A stretch of 64,000 nt of DNA from Vitellaria paradoxa (lineage: Eukaryota; Streptophyta; Magnoliopsida; Ericales; Sapotaceae). The notes under the pieces were generated by a model. That model searched no databases and was not told where the DNA came from. It saw only the letters and a list, made by a program, of their open reading frames with translations. The translations under genes and the position numbers were made by a program. The stretch lies in the NCBI GenBank assembly GCA_019916065.1, contig CM034234.1:7228342-7292341 (forward strand). Direction: 5' to 3'. Shown one piece after another: positions 48,600-61,470 of this stretch (the first letter of the stretch is position 1; each line of letters starts with the position of its first letter).

Positions 48600-51500
48600 C
48601 TAAACCAACATATCATCAAATGATACAACACCCATATGAGCTACATGCTCATGAAAGACCTTGGGTGGTAAGCCTTTAGTGAGCGGATCCGCAATCATAG
48701 AGTTTGTGCCAATATGCTCTATAGACATCTGACCACTCTGAACTCTTTCCTTAACAACGAAAAACTTAATGTCTATGTGTTTAGACTTCGAAGAGCTCCT
48801 ATTGTTATTAGAATATAGCACAGCTGACTTATTGTCATAGAATAACTTTAATGGTCTTTCAACACTATCCAAAATTCGCAGCCCAGTGACAAAATTCCAC
48901 AGCTATATTCCATGATTAGATGCCTCATAACAAGTTATGAACTCTGCTGTCATAGTGGAAGAAGCTATGAGTGTTTGCTTGGCACTCCTCCAGGATATAG
49001 CTCCTCCAGCCAGCAAGTAGATGTAACCTGATGTGGATCTTCTACTATCTTGGCATCCAGCAAAATCGGAATCAGAAAACCCAATGATCTCCAACTGATC
49101 TAATTTCTCATAAGTGAGCATGTAATCATTTGTTCTCTGTAAGTACCTCAAAACTCGTTTGGCTGCTTTCCAATGATCCATCCCAGGATTACTTAAATAT
49201 CTGCCTAACATTCCAACAATGAATGCTATGTCTGGACGTGTACAAACTTGAGCATACATTAGACTCCCAACAACTGAAGCTTTGGGAATCTTATGCATCT
49301 CCTTAACTTTAAGGTCATTTTTAGGACATTGATTGAGACTAAATTTGTCTCCCTTAGCGACAGGGGTGTCACCTGGTTTACAATCTTGCATGCCAAACCT
49401 TTTAAGTACCTTATCGATATAGGCCTTTTGTGATAATCCAAGAATATCCCGAGAGCGATCTCGATGTATCTGAATCCCTAATACAAAAGATGCATCACCA
49501 AGATCTTTCATCTCAAAATTCTTTGATAGAAATCTCTTGGTTTCATGCAACATGCCTATATCATTTGTGGCAAGCAATATGTCATCAACATATAAAACCA
49601 GTAAAACATACTTACTCCCACTGAACTTGTGATACACACAATTATCCACAGCATTTACCTCAAAGACAAACGAGATAATTACTTGGTGAAATTTGTAGTA
49701 CCACTGACGGAAAGCTTGTTTAAGTCCATAGATGGATTTCTTTAATTTGCAAACCATATTCTTTGAGTCTCCCGACACAAAGTTTTCTAATTGCACCATA
49801 TAGATCATTTCATTAATGTCACCATTAAGAAACGCCGTCTTAACATCCATCTGATGTAACTCAAGATCAAAATGTGTAACAAGCGCCATAATGGTTCTGA
49901 AAGAATCTTTCGTAGAAACTGGAGAGAAAGTCTCCTTGAAGTCGATTCCCTCCTTCTGGGTAAAGCTTTTGCTACAAGACGAGCCTTATATCTTTCCACA
50001 TTACCATTCGAATCCCTTTTGATTTTAAATATCCATTTACAACCAATGGGTTTCGCACCTTCTGGTAATGGGACAAGATCCCAAACTTTATTGTCTTGCA
50101 TAGACTTGTACTCCTCATTCATGGCATCAATCCACTGTTGAGAGTTAGAACCCTGCATGGCCTGATGAAAGTTGATTGGATCATCTTCCATTATTCCAAT
50201 ATCTTTCTCATATTCTTGGAGAAATACTACATAATCATCTGGAATAGCACTTCTCCTTTCTCTCGTGGATCTCCTTAGTTCTTGAGGTTGTTGATTTTGT
50301 TCTTCTGGCATAATTACCTCATTCTGGATGGGAGGTTGTTCAACATTGTCTTGTTGAGGTTCCTGATTTCCTTCTTGATCAATGACAGGTATAGAAGCCT
50401 TCACATTATCATAAAGGATAGTAGGAATCGAAACTGATTCCTCCTCAAAGGCAATGTCTCTAACCTTATTTCTCCCCCCAAAATCAACATCCTCAAAAAA
50501 TGTTGCAGTTCCCGTTTCAAAAATTGACCTAAGTGTGGGATCATAAAATTTGTAGCCCCTTGATCGCTCAGAGTAACCAATAAAGTAACTGCTCACTGTT
50601 TTGGAGTCCAATTTATTTTCATGTGGCCTATAAAGCCTTGCCTCAGCTGGACATCCCCAAATGTGAAAATGCTTCAAACTAGGCTTTTTGCCTGTCCAAA
50701 GCTCATAAGGTGTTTTGGCAGCTGTTTTAGTGGGCACTCTATAAGAATGTAAGCTGCAGTCTTAAGTGCTTCTCCCCAGAATGATTCTGGTAAAGTAGAA
50801 TAACTAATCATACTCCTTACCATATCTTTTAGGGTTCTGTTTCGTCTCTCAGCTACACCATTCATGCTAGGGGATCCTGGCATGGTGTACTGTGGGACGA
50901 TTCCACACTCCTCTAAGAATTTAGCAAATGGTCCTGGACGTTGTTCTCTTGAACCGTCATATCTACCGTAGTACTCACCACCACGATCAGATTTGACACT
51001 CTTAATCCTTTTGTTGAGTTGATTCTCAACTTCATCTTTAAAAGCCTTGAACACGTCCAGTGACTGAGACTTCTCATGAATGAGATATAGGTACCCATAG
51101 CGTGAGTAATCGTCTATGAATGATATAAAATATTGTTGATCATTCCAAGAAGCCGTAGGGAATAGACCACAAATATCCGTATGTATCAATTCTAAGACGT
51201 CTGAAGTTCTGTTAGCACCTAATCTCTTAGTTTTGGTCTGTTTTCCCTTAATACAATTAATGCAGACATCAAAGTCTGAAAAATCAAGGGAATCCAAAAT
51301 GCCATCAGACACAAGTCTTCCAATTCTATCTTTTGAGATATGACCTAACCGCTTGTGCCATAATGACGTCGAATTTTCTTTATTTAATTTGCGTTTAGTA
51401 CCACGTGATTGCACATGCAAGGTTTCATTATATGATGCAATAGTATCAAGTAAGTATAGGTTATCATATACAGATAATGAACCAGTACCAATAACATTTG

Positions 51501-52649
51501 AATTCAACGAAAGACTAAACTGATTGTTTCCAAATGAACAATAATATCCAGATTTGTCCAACAAAGAAACAGAAACCAAATTCCGCCTAAAAGACGGTAC
51601 AATAAAAGTGTCTTTCAAATACAAATAATAACCAGTTCCTAATAATAACCTAAAAGTGCCTATTGCATCAACTTCCACCGACTTGCCATCTCCCACAAAG
51701 ATGCATCTTTCACCATCATTTGGCTTTCGGTAGCTCAGGCAACCCTGCATAGAAACACTTATGTGAGTAGTAGCACCAGAATCTAACCACCAAGTGTTTC
51801 TAGGTACTGAAGCTAAATTAACCTCAGAACAGACCAAAGTAAAAATTGTACCTTTCTTTGCATGCCAAGCGTGATATTTGGCACAATCTTTCTTGAGATG
51901 TCCAGTTTTGTTACAAAAGAAGCAGCTGTCAATTTTCTGCTGCTGTTTCTTTTGTGCTGGATTCTTAGTAGCAGCTTCATATTCTTTCTTTCTTTTCTTG
52001 CCCTAACATTAGAGGTGCTTGCCAAGTGAGCACTTTCAGTTTTGTCTTGCTTCAACCTTTCTTCCTCTTGCACACAATATGAAATGAGCTCATTTAAAGA
52101 CCATTTCTCTTTCTGGCAGTTGTAACTGACCTTAAAGTGACTGAACTGTGCAGGAAGCGAGATCAATACCAAATGCATGAGCAAGTTATCAGACAGCTCA
52201 AGCTTTAGTCTCTTAAGTTTAGAAGCAATATGAGACATCTCCATGATGTACTCCCTTATGTTCCCTTTGCCTTTATACTTCATTGAAATCAAGCTTTGCA
52301 AAAGCGTGCTTGTTTCAGCCTTATTATTTTTAACAAAACGCTTTTCAATCTCGACAAGGAACTCCTTGGCATTAGTTATCCCGTCGGATACTGCGCCCCT
52401 AAAGGCTTCTGGAATGCCGCGCTTGATGATCATAAGACTCATGCGATTTAAGCGATCCCACTTCTCAAAATTCCTCTTTTCATCAAGTGAACTTTCAGCT
52501 GTAAGAGAAGCGGGTTGCTCAACCCTGAGTGCAAGGTCAAGATCCATGCAGCCAAGAATAATTAATATGTTCTCTTTCCAATCCTTGAAGTTTGTTCCAT
52601 TTAGCATAGGAATCGAATTTATATATGCAGATATGGTAGTAGCAGACAT
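48600..52649 (-). pseudogene. Copia gag-pol polyprotein, frameshifted
   Basis: Starts MSATTISAY (52,649) with a gag region, then a CCHC zinc knuckle (CFFCNKTGH, about 51,915), protease DSGATTH (about 51,785), GAG-pre-integrase LWHKRLGH, integrase with HTDICG and FIDDYS, the SPSMNGVAERRNRTL region, reverse transcriptase with YVDD (about 49,590), and RNase H with ADPLTKGLP near the end (about 48,690). The frame breaks near 52,000, near 50,730 and near 49,970, and a TAG stop interrupts RNase H near 48,905. The element could therefore not move on its own. Confidence 0.9.
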
Positions 52650-52721
52650 ATTAGCTGTATTGAGAACAAAACAACCAAAGAAAACCATGCCCACATTAAT
52701 AAATAAAATTAATAATCAATA

Positions 52722-54023
52722 AATTCAAATAATGGTAAACCCATCTCAAGATACCCAACACAACATTAATATCAAGTCTTTGGACAGTAATATTAATTGT
52801 AAATGGTACTCTTGTTGTAGTTATCAAACATTGACAATAACTCTTGTCAAATAATAAGCCAATCTTTGGATTGACTTACTATTCACATGGAAACCTAATA
52901 ATTGTCACATGTTTACCACCACAGGTGTATATGTAATTCTGCCAAATATTAGCCTTCCTTTGGGCTGACCAATATCCGTATGAATTACAGACACACAACT
53001 TTCTAATATTCAGAAATAAAATAATTTCCATAAGAGAGGTTGCTTTGGCAACATGTTGCTTCAATTAATTTATTGTTGAATATTATCTATCAAAATTAAT
53101 AATACTAAAATTTGAATTTAATTGATTCCTTAAATCAGTTCCGTTAAAATTAAAAGAAATTAAAACTCTTTAAGGCCCTTTTGAAATAAAAAAATAAACC
53201 TTTGGTGGCTGTTAAGTAATTTTTAAGACCTTTCATATAAGCTCATAAGAAAATTCTAAAGAAATTTCAAACTTTCAAGAATTACAAAACAGATCCAAGG
53301 ATCCCAATTTTTTTTTTTTAAATCAAATCCGTAAATTCACCCATCAAAATCAACAAATCCGAATGGCTGAAAAAAAAAAATTAATGAAAACCGACTAACT
53401 ATTCGGATCAAGATTGAGCAATTTGATGGTCTTTGTTTGGGCGAAACGACGCGTAATGGAGAGAGAGAGAGACTTGATTTTAATTAAAGTTATGCAAAAC
53501 AAACTTTGCAGGTTTGTGTCTATATGGCAAAATTACCTAAAGCCTTTAAGGCTTCAAAATCGAGATAGTCGAATCCTGAAGGATTCAATTTAAATCAATT
53601 GAATCCCTGTTTTTTTTTTTTTTTTTTTTTTCGTATATGTATATATATATATATATAAAACCTACATATAACCTGAAAAACCCGAAATCGGAAACCCGTG
53701 TAGGGATTAAATCAGCGACTCAAATTACCGAAACAGTCTGAATCCATAGGATTGTCAAAACCTTTCACATATACATTAAATAGCTAAAAGATAAAAATCA
53801 TAGCCATTCAATATTCATTAAAAGCAAAACTTTTCAGCGTGAACATTGAATGAATATTCATTAAAAAAATTTAATCCAGTGTGTATTCATAAATCGTCAT
53901 GCAACACCACGTTTAAAGCATGTACATGCATGTGTATATATATATATATGCATACGAACAGCAATTGCATAAAAGAAGATTAAATAACCAAAAAAAAAAA
54001 TTCTCAATGATTCAACATGAGTA
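52722..54023. other. Untranslated 5' region of Copia element
   Basis: Lies between the primer-binding site and gag. Contains poly-T (53,608-53,632) and TA tracts. No gene. Confidence 0.6.
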
Positions 54024-54035
54024 GCTCTGATACCA
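54024..54035 (-). other. tRNA-Met primer-binding site of Copia element
   Basis: TGGTATCAGAGC on the minus strand, two bases inside the 5' LTR. Confidence 0.9.
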
Positions 54036-54037
54036 CT

Positions 54038-54444
54038 TGTTGAATATTTAATTCATATCGAATCATCAAGAAAATAAATTAATGCGGAAGCGTACCTGAA
54101 TCTATTGATGTAATTTGTGGTTCTTGATCTTCCAAGCCAATACGTAAGTTTTTTTCCTTATTCTCTCTGACGATGGGATCTCAGATTGATTAGAAAACTC
54201 TTACGTATGACCTGGGGACCATAACCTATTTATAATAACTGTAGAAACTCTACTTCTATTCGGCCCATCATAAAATAGAAATATGGGCTTAGGTATCTAC
54301 ACATTAAAGGCCCATACAAAATTGAGATGTTATAAAGCCCAAAACCTTAAAACCTTAACAGACCACTTTAAATGGGCTTAATGTTTATGATAGCCTATAA
54401 CACACAAATAACATATTTGGTCCACAATTGATTATTTTCCAACA
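54038..54444 (-). repeat. 5' LTR of Copia element
   Basis: 407 bp, matching the other LTR with about 15 differences. Confidence 0.95.
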
Positions 54445-54449
54445 AATTC

Positions 54450-57400
54450 TTCATCTGATGGTAGTGGTTTCCATAAAATTTGACGCCATGATTTTTGAAT
54501 TAAGTCAAATGACACTGGTGATGTCGTTTGCTCCCAGAAGTAAGTTAAAATAGAAAGGAAAAAATGAAACTTCATTTGACAAATCATGCTGATCAAAAAA
54601 TCCTGATGGACCTCTCTACCTGGTTGTAGGTTCCTTTGAGTTTGTACATGCTGTGTATGTGATTTGAAGCTATCTATCTTTTACGTAGTTCTTTGCTTGA
54701 TAACCAATTTTCAGTTTTCATAGGCATAATTTTGCTCTTTTGGATTAACTTGTGAAATGCTGGCTAGTAAAATTGATATATATTTTAGGGTCTTGCTGCT
54801 AGCATAGAAGCGTTTCTTGGCAGGTTACTAGTTATTGAGGCATCGCTTCCTGCTAAACCAATTAGATTATGAATATGGCGGTTAATGCATTTCATTGAGA
54901 TGCACATGTGATCTTGGTATAAAGGTGAATGAGTGATTGAAGATTTAAATCCTATAACAACTATGTTGACAGGGGAACTACCATATTAAACCAGCAATAA
55001 CCAACCATTTGCATCTTTTTTATGCACAAAACATTGGTTGGAAAACCACTGGTTGGTATTGAACTGCTATGAGCTGGATAAGTGATAATATAACCATGTG
55101 ACATCAGGCCATACACTGAAACACAATTTTAGTTTGTCGTTTTATTTTTTAACAAAGAATTAAAAGATTCTTGTTAGCACCTGTGCAGAGATTTTGAACG
55201 ATGGTTGTTGAGTTGAGAGCTTTTATTATCATCAGGGGTTTAGGTTTCAGTTTCACCCATCTACCTGAATGTGGGGTTGCCTTTTAGCCTTTGAATTAGT
55301 ATTTTAGGGGGTGTTTTTGAAGTTTTTGATGATAAAAAAAAAATGGGTCAAGTTTTTCTGCCTAATTGTGGCGTTGTTCTTTTGCCAGTGAACCAATAAT
55401 TTACTCTTCTTTTTAATTTTTGCATTGCGTATTGGTAAGATTATAGAAAAAAAAAAAGAAAAGAAAAATCTAATCACAAAGAGTAGACAATAATCCTGGG
55501 AGTCTTGGCATTTTCTCTCTAGATAGTGTTCAAGCGTTGACAGTAGAAAGGGGACTTCAAGTAGCACAAGTAGGGTAACAAGGAGCCATGATTAGAACCA
55601 TGAATGGCCTTGTTTATCTGCTTTGTCACACCCTGGCGCTCGTATGAGTCATATATGGTGCTGCCAATGTGCTTGGGGCTCACTCTCCACACAGGGCTTA
55701 CAACGGAGGCTGAGGAAGAATGAGCTGTCCCTACAGGCTGTTTCTCCACTGGGCTTTCCATTGTTTGGTACTCTCTCTCCCCCCCCTTGTGCAAGCATCA
55801 TTCACCTTTTTGAAAGATTGGTGGACTTTTGTTCCTTTTTTTTTTTCTTGCTCTTGGATTCTATAAATGGATTATAGTTTATGAAGGGTGCTTTGTAAGT
55901 AATGTGGGAGGGTTGAATTACACAATTAACAAAGGAAATTACATTGTGATTTTCTTATCTTCTTGACCCCATGAACAACGGCTTTACTATTTGATCTTAC
56001 TTATTCAGCAGTCAGTTGCATGAGAAATCTCTTATTGAGGTGAACACCTCTTTCCTTGAAAAGCATATAGGTCACCAGCTGCCTTATCTAACATACGTAT
56101 GCATGAGCATCCTCTGATTTTGTAATAATTCTTATTGTCTTGCATTTTCAGATTCCTTGATGCATAGAGCAACAGTCGCGGAAATGCTTATATCTTGGAT
56201 CCCGACAATAAGGCTGAGGCAATCAAATTAATAGAAGATTCATCCAACGACCTGATGTCGACGTAGTCTCTTAGTAAATTAACCTTGAATGGAACTTTTT
56301 ATTATTATTATTATTATTATTATGGAACTGGTTATCTTGCATGTCATTTTTGCTTTGATACCCTCGGAATACTAATTACCAAAAAAAAAAAAGATACCCT
56401 CGGAGTACTAACCACACATTGAAACACTGCATCTTTCATGAAATCAGAAACAGAGCACGTGGACCAGTCAGGGAATGGAAAATAAAAGACTGCATTGCAG
56501 TTCACAAACCAGTTGGGACCATTGTCATATTCTTTTGTGTTGCTTTTTGTTTGTTTTAATTTGTTAGAATATTAGGAGTTCTTTTTATTTACTTTTCATA
56601 TTAGTATTATTATTGATTTGATTGAGAAAAATGAATGCGTTTTGGAGTTCAATGATGGTCCTCTTTTTATTTTTTTTATAGGCATTTTGTTTGATATCGT
56701 TAATAGGTAACTATTATTTTTTGGGGGGTGGTTCTATTTTTACTTTGACAAGTCTAAATGATTTGATATTTTATTTTATGCATTTCTGGTGTTATATATA
56801 ATACTTATATTTAATTTAAATTGGATTACTTATACATGTGTTCTTTTTTTCTTAATAACTAATTAACTAAAACTAATCATTGTTTTATTTTTATTTCAGG
56901 GATTCGGATCAAAATTGATATGGAATGATTTTTTTGAGTACTATATTGGAGATTTTTTTTCTTTTTAATACAGTATTTGGGGCATTTTTTTGGTATTGTA
57001 ATATGATTTATTTATGCTGCACTGTGTATAATATTTTTGTTTATTTTAATATCTTCCGATATATTTTTATTAATGTATTGTATATTTTATATCTCGTATT
57101 GAACTATAGTTACATGAATGAATTAAATTGGTTAATAATTGTAAATATAATGTTAATTTTACAAGGTGAAAAAAATAATTACTATAAATTAAATATAAAT
57201 TTAAAAATAATTAATAATATTAGCTGCGGCCATGAGCTGTAACTAATACTATAAATAAAAAATAAAATTTTTGATATTGGTCATTGCTCCAAGCTCTATT
57301 TAAAAGTTTATAAAATTAAATTAATATTTATATTTGAATGTATTAATTTATATTCGAATATTGTAACTTAAGTGAAATGGTATCGTTTTGCGTGAAGAAT

Positions 57401-58447
57401 GAACAACATGGTGCCGTTTTGGGGTGATTGCAGTGGTTACTGTCAGTCCCCGCCTGCAGCCTCCCCTATCTCCTTTTCCCTCACCAACAGGATCTATTAC
57501 GATCTTTCTCTGCCTTATCTCTGCTAAAATGCTGCCTCTCCTGTAACTTCTTGGGTATAATTCTTAGTTGTTTTGTTTAACCCACACAACTAAACAATCC
57601 TCTGATTTTTTTTCATTATTCAGTTGATTAGCTTTTTAAGGGTCTGAATCATCTGAAATTGTGGTCTTTTATTTTCCTCTTCTTGTGGCTAAAAGCTATA
57701 CAGAGTGCAAGTTCTTCAAAAGATTAATTTCCCCTTAAATGGTACTTTAACATCAAACTTTGGATAAGCCTAATGTAGCAAATAGAATTGACAAGCCCAC
57801 TGTGTATTTATGTGGGTTGTGGTCTCGTAAAATGCTTCTTGTTATTAAGATAAGTGCCAATATAGGCCGAAATCCTGCATTGTAGTTTCTACTATTATTT
57901 TTTCGTATTTCGAGTGTATCTGACAATTAGGACTTTGTAGGACCTTTAATTCTGCCATGATATGTAGTACAGCTATATATATATATATATATATATATAT
58001 AACAGCTATTATACCTACTTTTATGCATATATAATGTAATTATTATGTCATAGTTGGATTTTGATTTATCCGGAAGTTCAATTTTGATTTAGTTTGCACT
58101 TCTTTACGAGTTTCAGAACATTTCTACAAGCAAAGCTACGTGCACACAATTTCTCTCTAATATGGCAATGATCTTACTACCGTCTATGGTATGTGAACTT
58201 AAAACCTGTTACTAGCTTCCATCTTCCTTTCTCCTTATTTAATTTGGTGTGGTTATGTTTATATGGTTGTCTAAGAATTCCTTCTGGAACACACACACAC
58301 ACACACACACAAATCATTTGTCACCTACTTTTAGTCAAAATCTTTGTGGATCCTATTTTTCATGGTCATTTTATTAGAAATATTGAGATTTCGAAATGAA
58401 ACAATTACAGGGAGAATTGCAACAGAAATTTGTAGAATTTTTGTAAA
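54450..58447. other. Intergenic or former intron DNA, with one exon-like fragment
   Basis: Fairly ordinary sequence on the far side of the Copia insertion, T-rich in the manner of plant introns to about 56,150. A tract at 56,162-56,275, preceded by TTTTCAG, reads GNAYILDPDNKAEAIKL...LMST before a TAG, with one stop near its start; it looks like the last exon of a gene I cannot name. At about 57,440-57,560 a GC-richer leader-like stretch is seen. Microsatellites: ATT at 56,300-56,322, TA at 57,975-58,001, CA at 58,290-58,311. No complete gene. Confidence 0.4.
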
Positions 58448-58452
58448 TCTTC

Positions 58453-58860
58453 TGTTGGAAAATAATTAATTATGGGCCAAATATGTTATTTGTGTTATAG
58501 GTTATCATAAAGGTTAAGACCATTTAAAGTGATCTGATAAAGTTTTAAGGTTTTGAGTTTTATAACATCTCATTTTGTATGGGCCTTTTAATATGTAGAT
58601 ACTTAAACCCATATTTCTATTTTATAATGGGCCAAATAGAAGTTGGGCTTTTACAGTTATTATAAATAGGTTATGGTCCTCAGGTCATACAAAAAACTTT
58701 TTCTAATCAATCTGACATCCCATCATCAGAGAGAATTAGAAAAAGAAACCTACGTATAGACTTAGAAGATCAAGAACCAAGAGATTGCAACCATAGATTT
58801 AGGTACGCTTCTGTATTAATTTATTTTCTTGATGATTCGATATGAATTAAATTATCAACA
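58453..58860 (+). mobile_element. Solo LTR of the same Copia family
   Basis: 408 bp starting TGTTGGAAAATAATT and ending ATTATCAACA. It matches, in opposite orientation, the LTRs at 47,795 and 54,038, with more differences than those two have from each other. Flanks TCTTC and TTTTC form a 5-bp target duplication with one change. No internal region, hence a solo LTR. Confidence 0.9.
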
Positions 58861-59194
58861 TTTTCTTTTTACTAATTGAAAGGATATGATTAGTGTACCC
58901 TCGATAGTTTAAGTTCAACCATAAAATTGTCATGATTGCAAGCAGGTAGCTCTATTGTCACTTTTCTGGTATTCAAGTAGTTTTATGGAGCTTCTCATAT
59001 AGTTTGTCTCAGTTCTCTTTTTAGCTGATTTATGAATCTTCCTTCCTATTTGTTTCAAGATATTGCCAAATTTATGAAGTTCTTGCCAACAAGATGTCTT
59101 CATTTCATAGAGAGAATCATGGTTGCCCCCCCGGATTATATGACCGTTCACAAGCTGAGTAATGATAATAATGTTTCTGGGACGTATCTATGGC

Positions 59195-59541
59195 TTTAGC
59201 CCGTGTAGTGGCCCATGGTTCTCTCCTTGGTGGAGGACCAGACAAGCACCTAGTGGGAATCACAACTGACCTCGCGTTTGACAAGGCTCCAAGTGCTCAA
59301 GGGTAGAGTCAAGGATTACAAAATATTACTTATTGTAAATTAAAATTTAATAAATTAAAAATCTCATAGAGAGTTGGCTGAGATTGAACTATTTAAAAAA
59401 TAGAATGAACTGTTTAAGAAATGGATTAGACTAATTCTTTTTTGGTCCTAAAATTTATCTAGTAAAAAAAATCTTTTTTTTTTTGGACCGTAGCCAGTAG
59501 TGTGGCTCCGACCCTGCAAGTGGTTCTTCACAAGTCTAAAA
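59195..59541 (+). repeat. Direct repeat, copy 1
   Basis: 'cgtgtagtggcccatggttc' to 'ctgcaagtggttcttcacaa', repeated at 60,334-60,636 with substitutions and indels. Confidence 0.85.
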
Positions 59542-60333
59542 GAGAGTTTGGATCCCAAATAAATATTAAAAAATTTTTAATTTTTACCAAGTTTCCCAAT
59601 TAATTTTTTCACGTATTACTTTTACATCAATCTTTAGATTTATTCACCTTTTTTTTTTCCTGCTAACCAAACACCACTAAATCCGACTAGATCCATTGCC
59701 GGGCTTAATTTGTGTGACTCTGTCCATCCAACATGGTATTCTTGTGGGATTACATGGATTAATGGATGATATATTTCTTATTAATCCCTATCCAAACACG
59801 ATTTGTGCCCCCCCTTACCGTACCGGAAACAGATTAGGGTTCAAATTCAATCGGTTTTCTCCCAAATTGAACGAACTTATTCTTTTGTCTCTTCGCATTC
59901 AATGTTCTTTTGGCCAATGCTGGACAGGTTAGGATTCCGGGTAATTTCAATTCTCTGTTATGTATCGATTAGCGTCATATGCGTACAAATCCAGTTTAGA
60001 TCCCGGGGGTTAGTTTTCTGTAAATGTTAGGTGATGCTTATGTGTTTATGGGCATGCGTCTGCATGTACTTTATCTGTGTGTTTATATATTTGTTTTCCT
60101 AGTCCAATTATCTCTGCAAGTTCTCGTATGTATATTATATCTGCATCTGTATGCATATGTTTATATGTACATATATTTATAACCTTGAAAGTAACAATTT
60201 TCCTTGTCCAATTATCATCGGCAAGTTCTCACATAAGTCAAATGGATTGTGAAATGTTCTTTTTCCTCTTTTTGACTCGGAGTCTGCAGTATTGCAGACG
60301 CTGTAGTTACTTCCAAACGTCACCGTTTTAACC

Positions 60334-60636
60334 TGTGTAGTGGCCCAAAGTTCTCTCCTTTGTGGAAAGACCAGACAAGCACCTACTGGAGATCACAACT
60401 GACTCGTGTTTGACAAGGCTCCAAGTGGTCAGGGCCAGAATCACAAAATGTCTTATGTTACTAGTCAAAACTCAATAAATTAACGGTGCCATAAAGGGTT
60501 AGTTGGTGTTGGACTATTCAATAAATGAGTTAAACTAATTCTTTTTTATCCGAAATTTGCTTAATAATTTTTTTTTTGGCATTGGACTGGAGCCCACCAG
60601 ATGGCTCCGTCCCTGCAAGTGGTTCTTCACAAGTCA
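60334..60636 (+). repeat. Direct repeat, copy 2
   Basis: Partner of 59,195-59,541. It ends about 200 bases before the UGT fragment. Confidence 0.85.
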
Positions 60637-60837
60637 CATGCCTGAGCCCGAGCCTGATCCTGCCCTTAGCAACATCCCTGCTTCCGTAGGCTCTTGCAGT
60701 CAGCAGTAGAGTCTGAAAGATTTCAGAGGAAAAAGACTTGTCTGATTGTATCTCATCTTCTAAATTTAACAGCAAAAATCTGCAAAATAAAACCTTGCCC
60801 ATTTATCGAATTCCATATCCATCAATCTCCAGTAGCA

Positions 60838-61145
60838 ATGGCTCCACAAAACCTCCTCCACTTCATTTTGCTCCCCCACACCGCCCAGGGCCACCAAATT
60901 CCCAAGACAGACATAGGCAGGCTACTAGCACAGCACCGTGTGGCTGTTACCACAATCATCGCTCAGTGCTTCCCCTTTCACTGGGGTCATTGATCGTGCC
61001 ATCAAGTCCGGGTCCCAAATTCAACTTCTCCGTGTCCCTTTTCCATAAGCCAAAGCTGGCTTGCCCGATGGATGTGAGAGTGTTGACAATCTCCCTTTGA
61101 GAGACTTAACTCAAGAACTTCCTTATTGGCATTAGGATGCTGTTG
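60838..61145 (+). pseudogene. UGT73-type 5' fragment, frameshifted
   Basis: Starts MAPQNLLHFILLPHTAQGHQIPK, with the GH of the catalytic His region and DIGRLLAQHRVAVTT, which match the first ~40 codons of family UGTs. The frame breaks near 60,975. Later pieces in other frames read VIDRAIKSG, then LPDGCE-type and FLIGIRML, the latter ending at about 61,135. Nothing of the rest of the gene, including the PSPG box, is present. It is more diverged from copies 1-3 than those are from each other, so it is probably an older family branch. A SINE sits directly after it. Confidence 0.8.
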
Positions 61146-61160
61146 TATATGTATCCTTAA

Positions 61161-61455
61161 CCTTAAGAGTTAAGTGAGTTGGGTTAGGTCTGCGAGTTAG
61201 GAGCTTATTACTCCAAGTTTTCAAGTTCGAATCCTCTCTCTAATAACTCTTGGGCACAAAACGTAATAAGGTTGATAGGACGGACTTTCTTGGTTGGACG
61301 AACTATGTCTAGTTCTTGGGTATCGGTTCAAATTCCCATCGCTGCGTGAGTCTGCGACTTTGAAAGGCTGGTGTGTGTGCCACAAATCAAGAGAGATTCA
61401 CCCCCTAAGGATTTGGCATAGAGAGTGAATTTCTCGGGGTCAAACCCTCTTTTTT
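61161..61455 (+). mobile_element. tRNA-derived SINE with 15-bp target duplication
   Basis: Flanked by TATATGTATCCTTAA at 61,146-61,160 and again, exactly, at 61,456-61,470. About 295 bp, with GTTCGAATCC (B box) near 61,230 and a T-run at the end (about 61,449-61,455). Long exact target duplications and a tRNA-like head are typical of SINEs; plant SINEs with T tails are known (Au type). Confidence 0.8.
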
Positions 61456-61470
61456 TATATGTATCCTTAA

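Larger units (their letters stand above)
47795..54444 (-). mobile_element. Ty1/Copia retrotransposon, full-length but decayed
   Basis: LTRs at 47,795-48,203 (3' LTR) and 54,038-54,444 (5' LTR), TG...CA ends, with target duplication AATTC on both sides (47,790-47,794 and 54,445-54,449). The primer-binding site is TGGTATCAGAGC, complementary to initiator Met tRNA. Order protease, integrase, reverse transcriptase, RNase H is that of Copia. By eye the LTRs differ at roughly 15 of ~408 positions, so insertion is fairly recent. Coding region broken at several points. Confidence 0.95.
58866..60837. other. Intergenic DNA with a ~340-bp direct repeat
   Basis: Holds two copies of one segment (separate entries), a MITE-like unit at about 59,560-59,680, and a stretch near 59,690-59,800 with 'gggattacatggattaatgg' and its near mirror. 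No gene supported. Confidence 0.5.
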
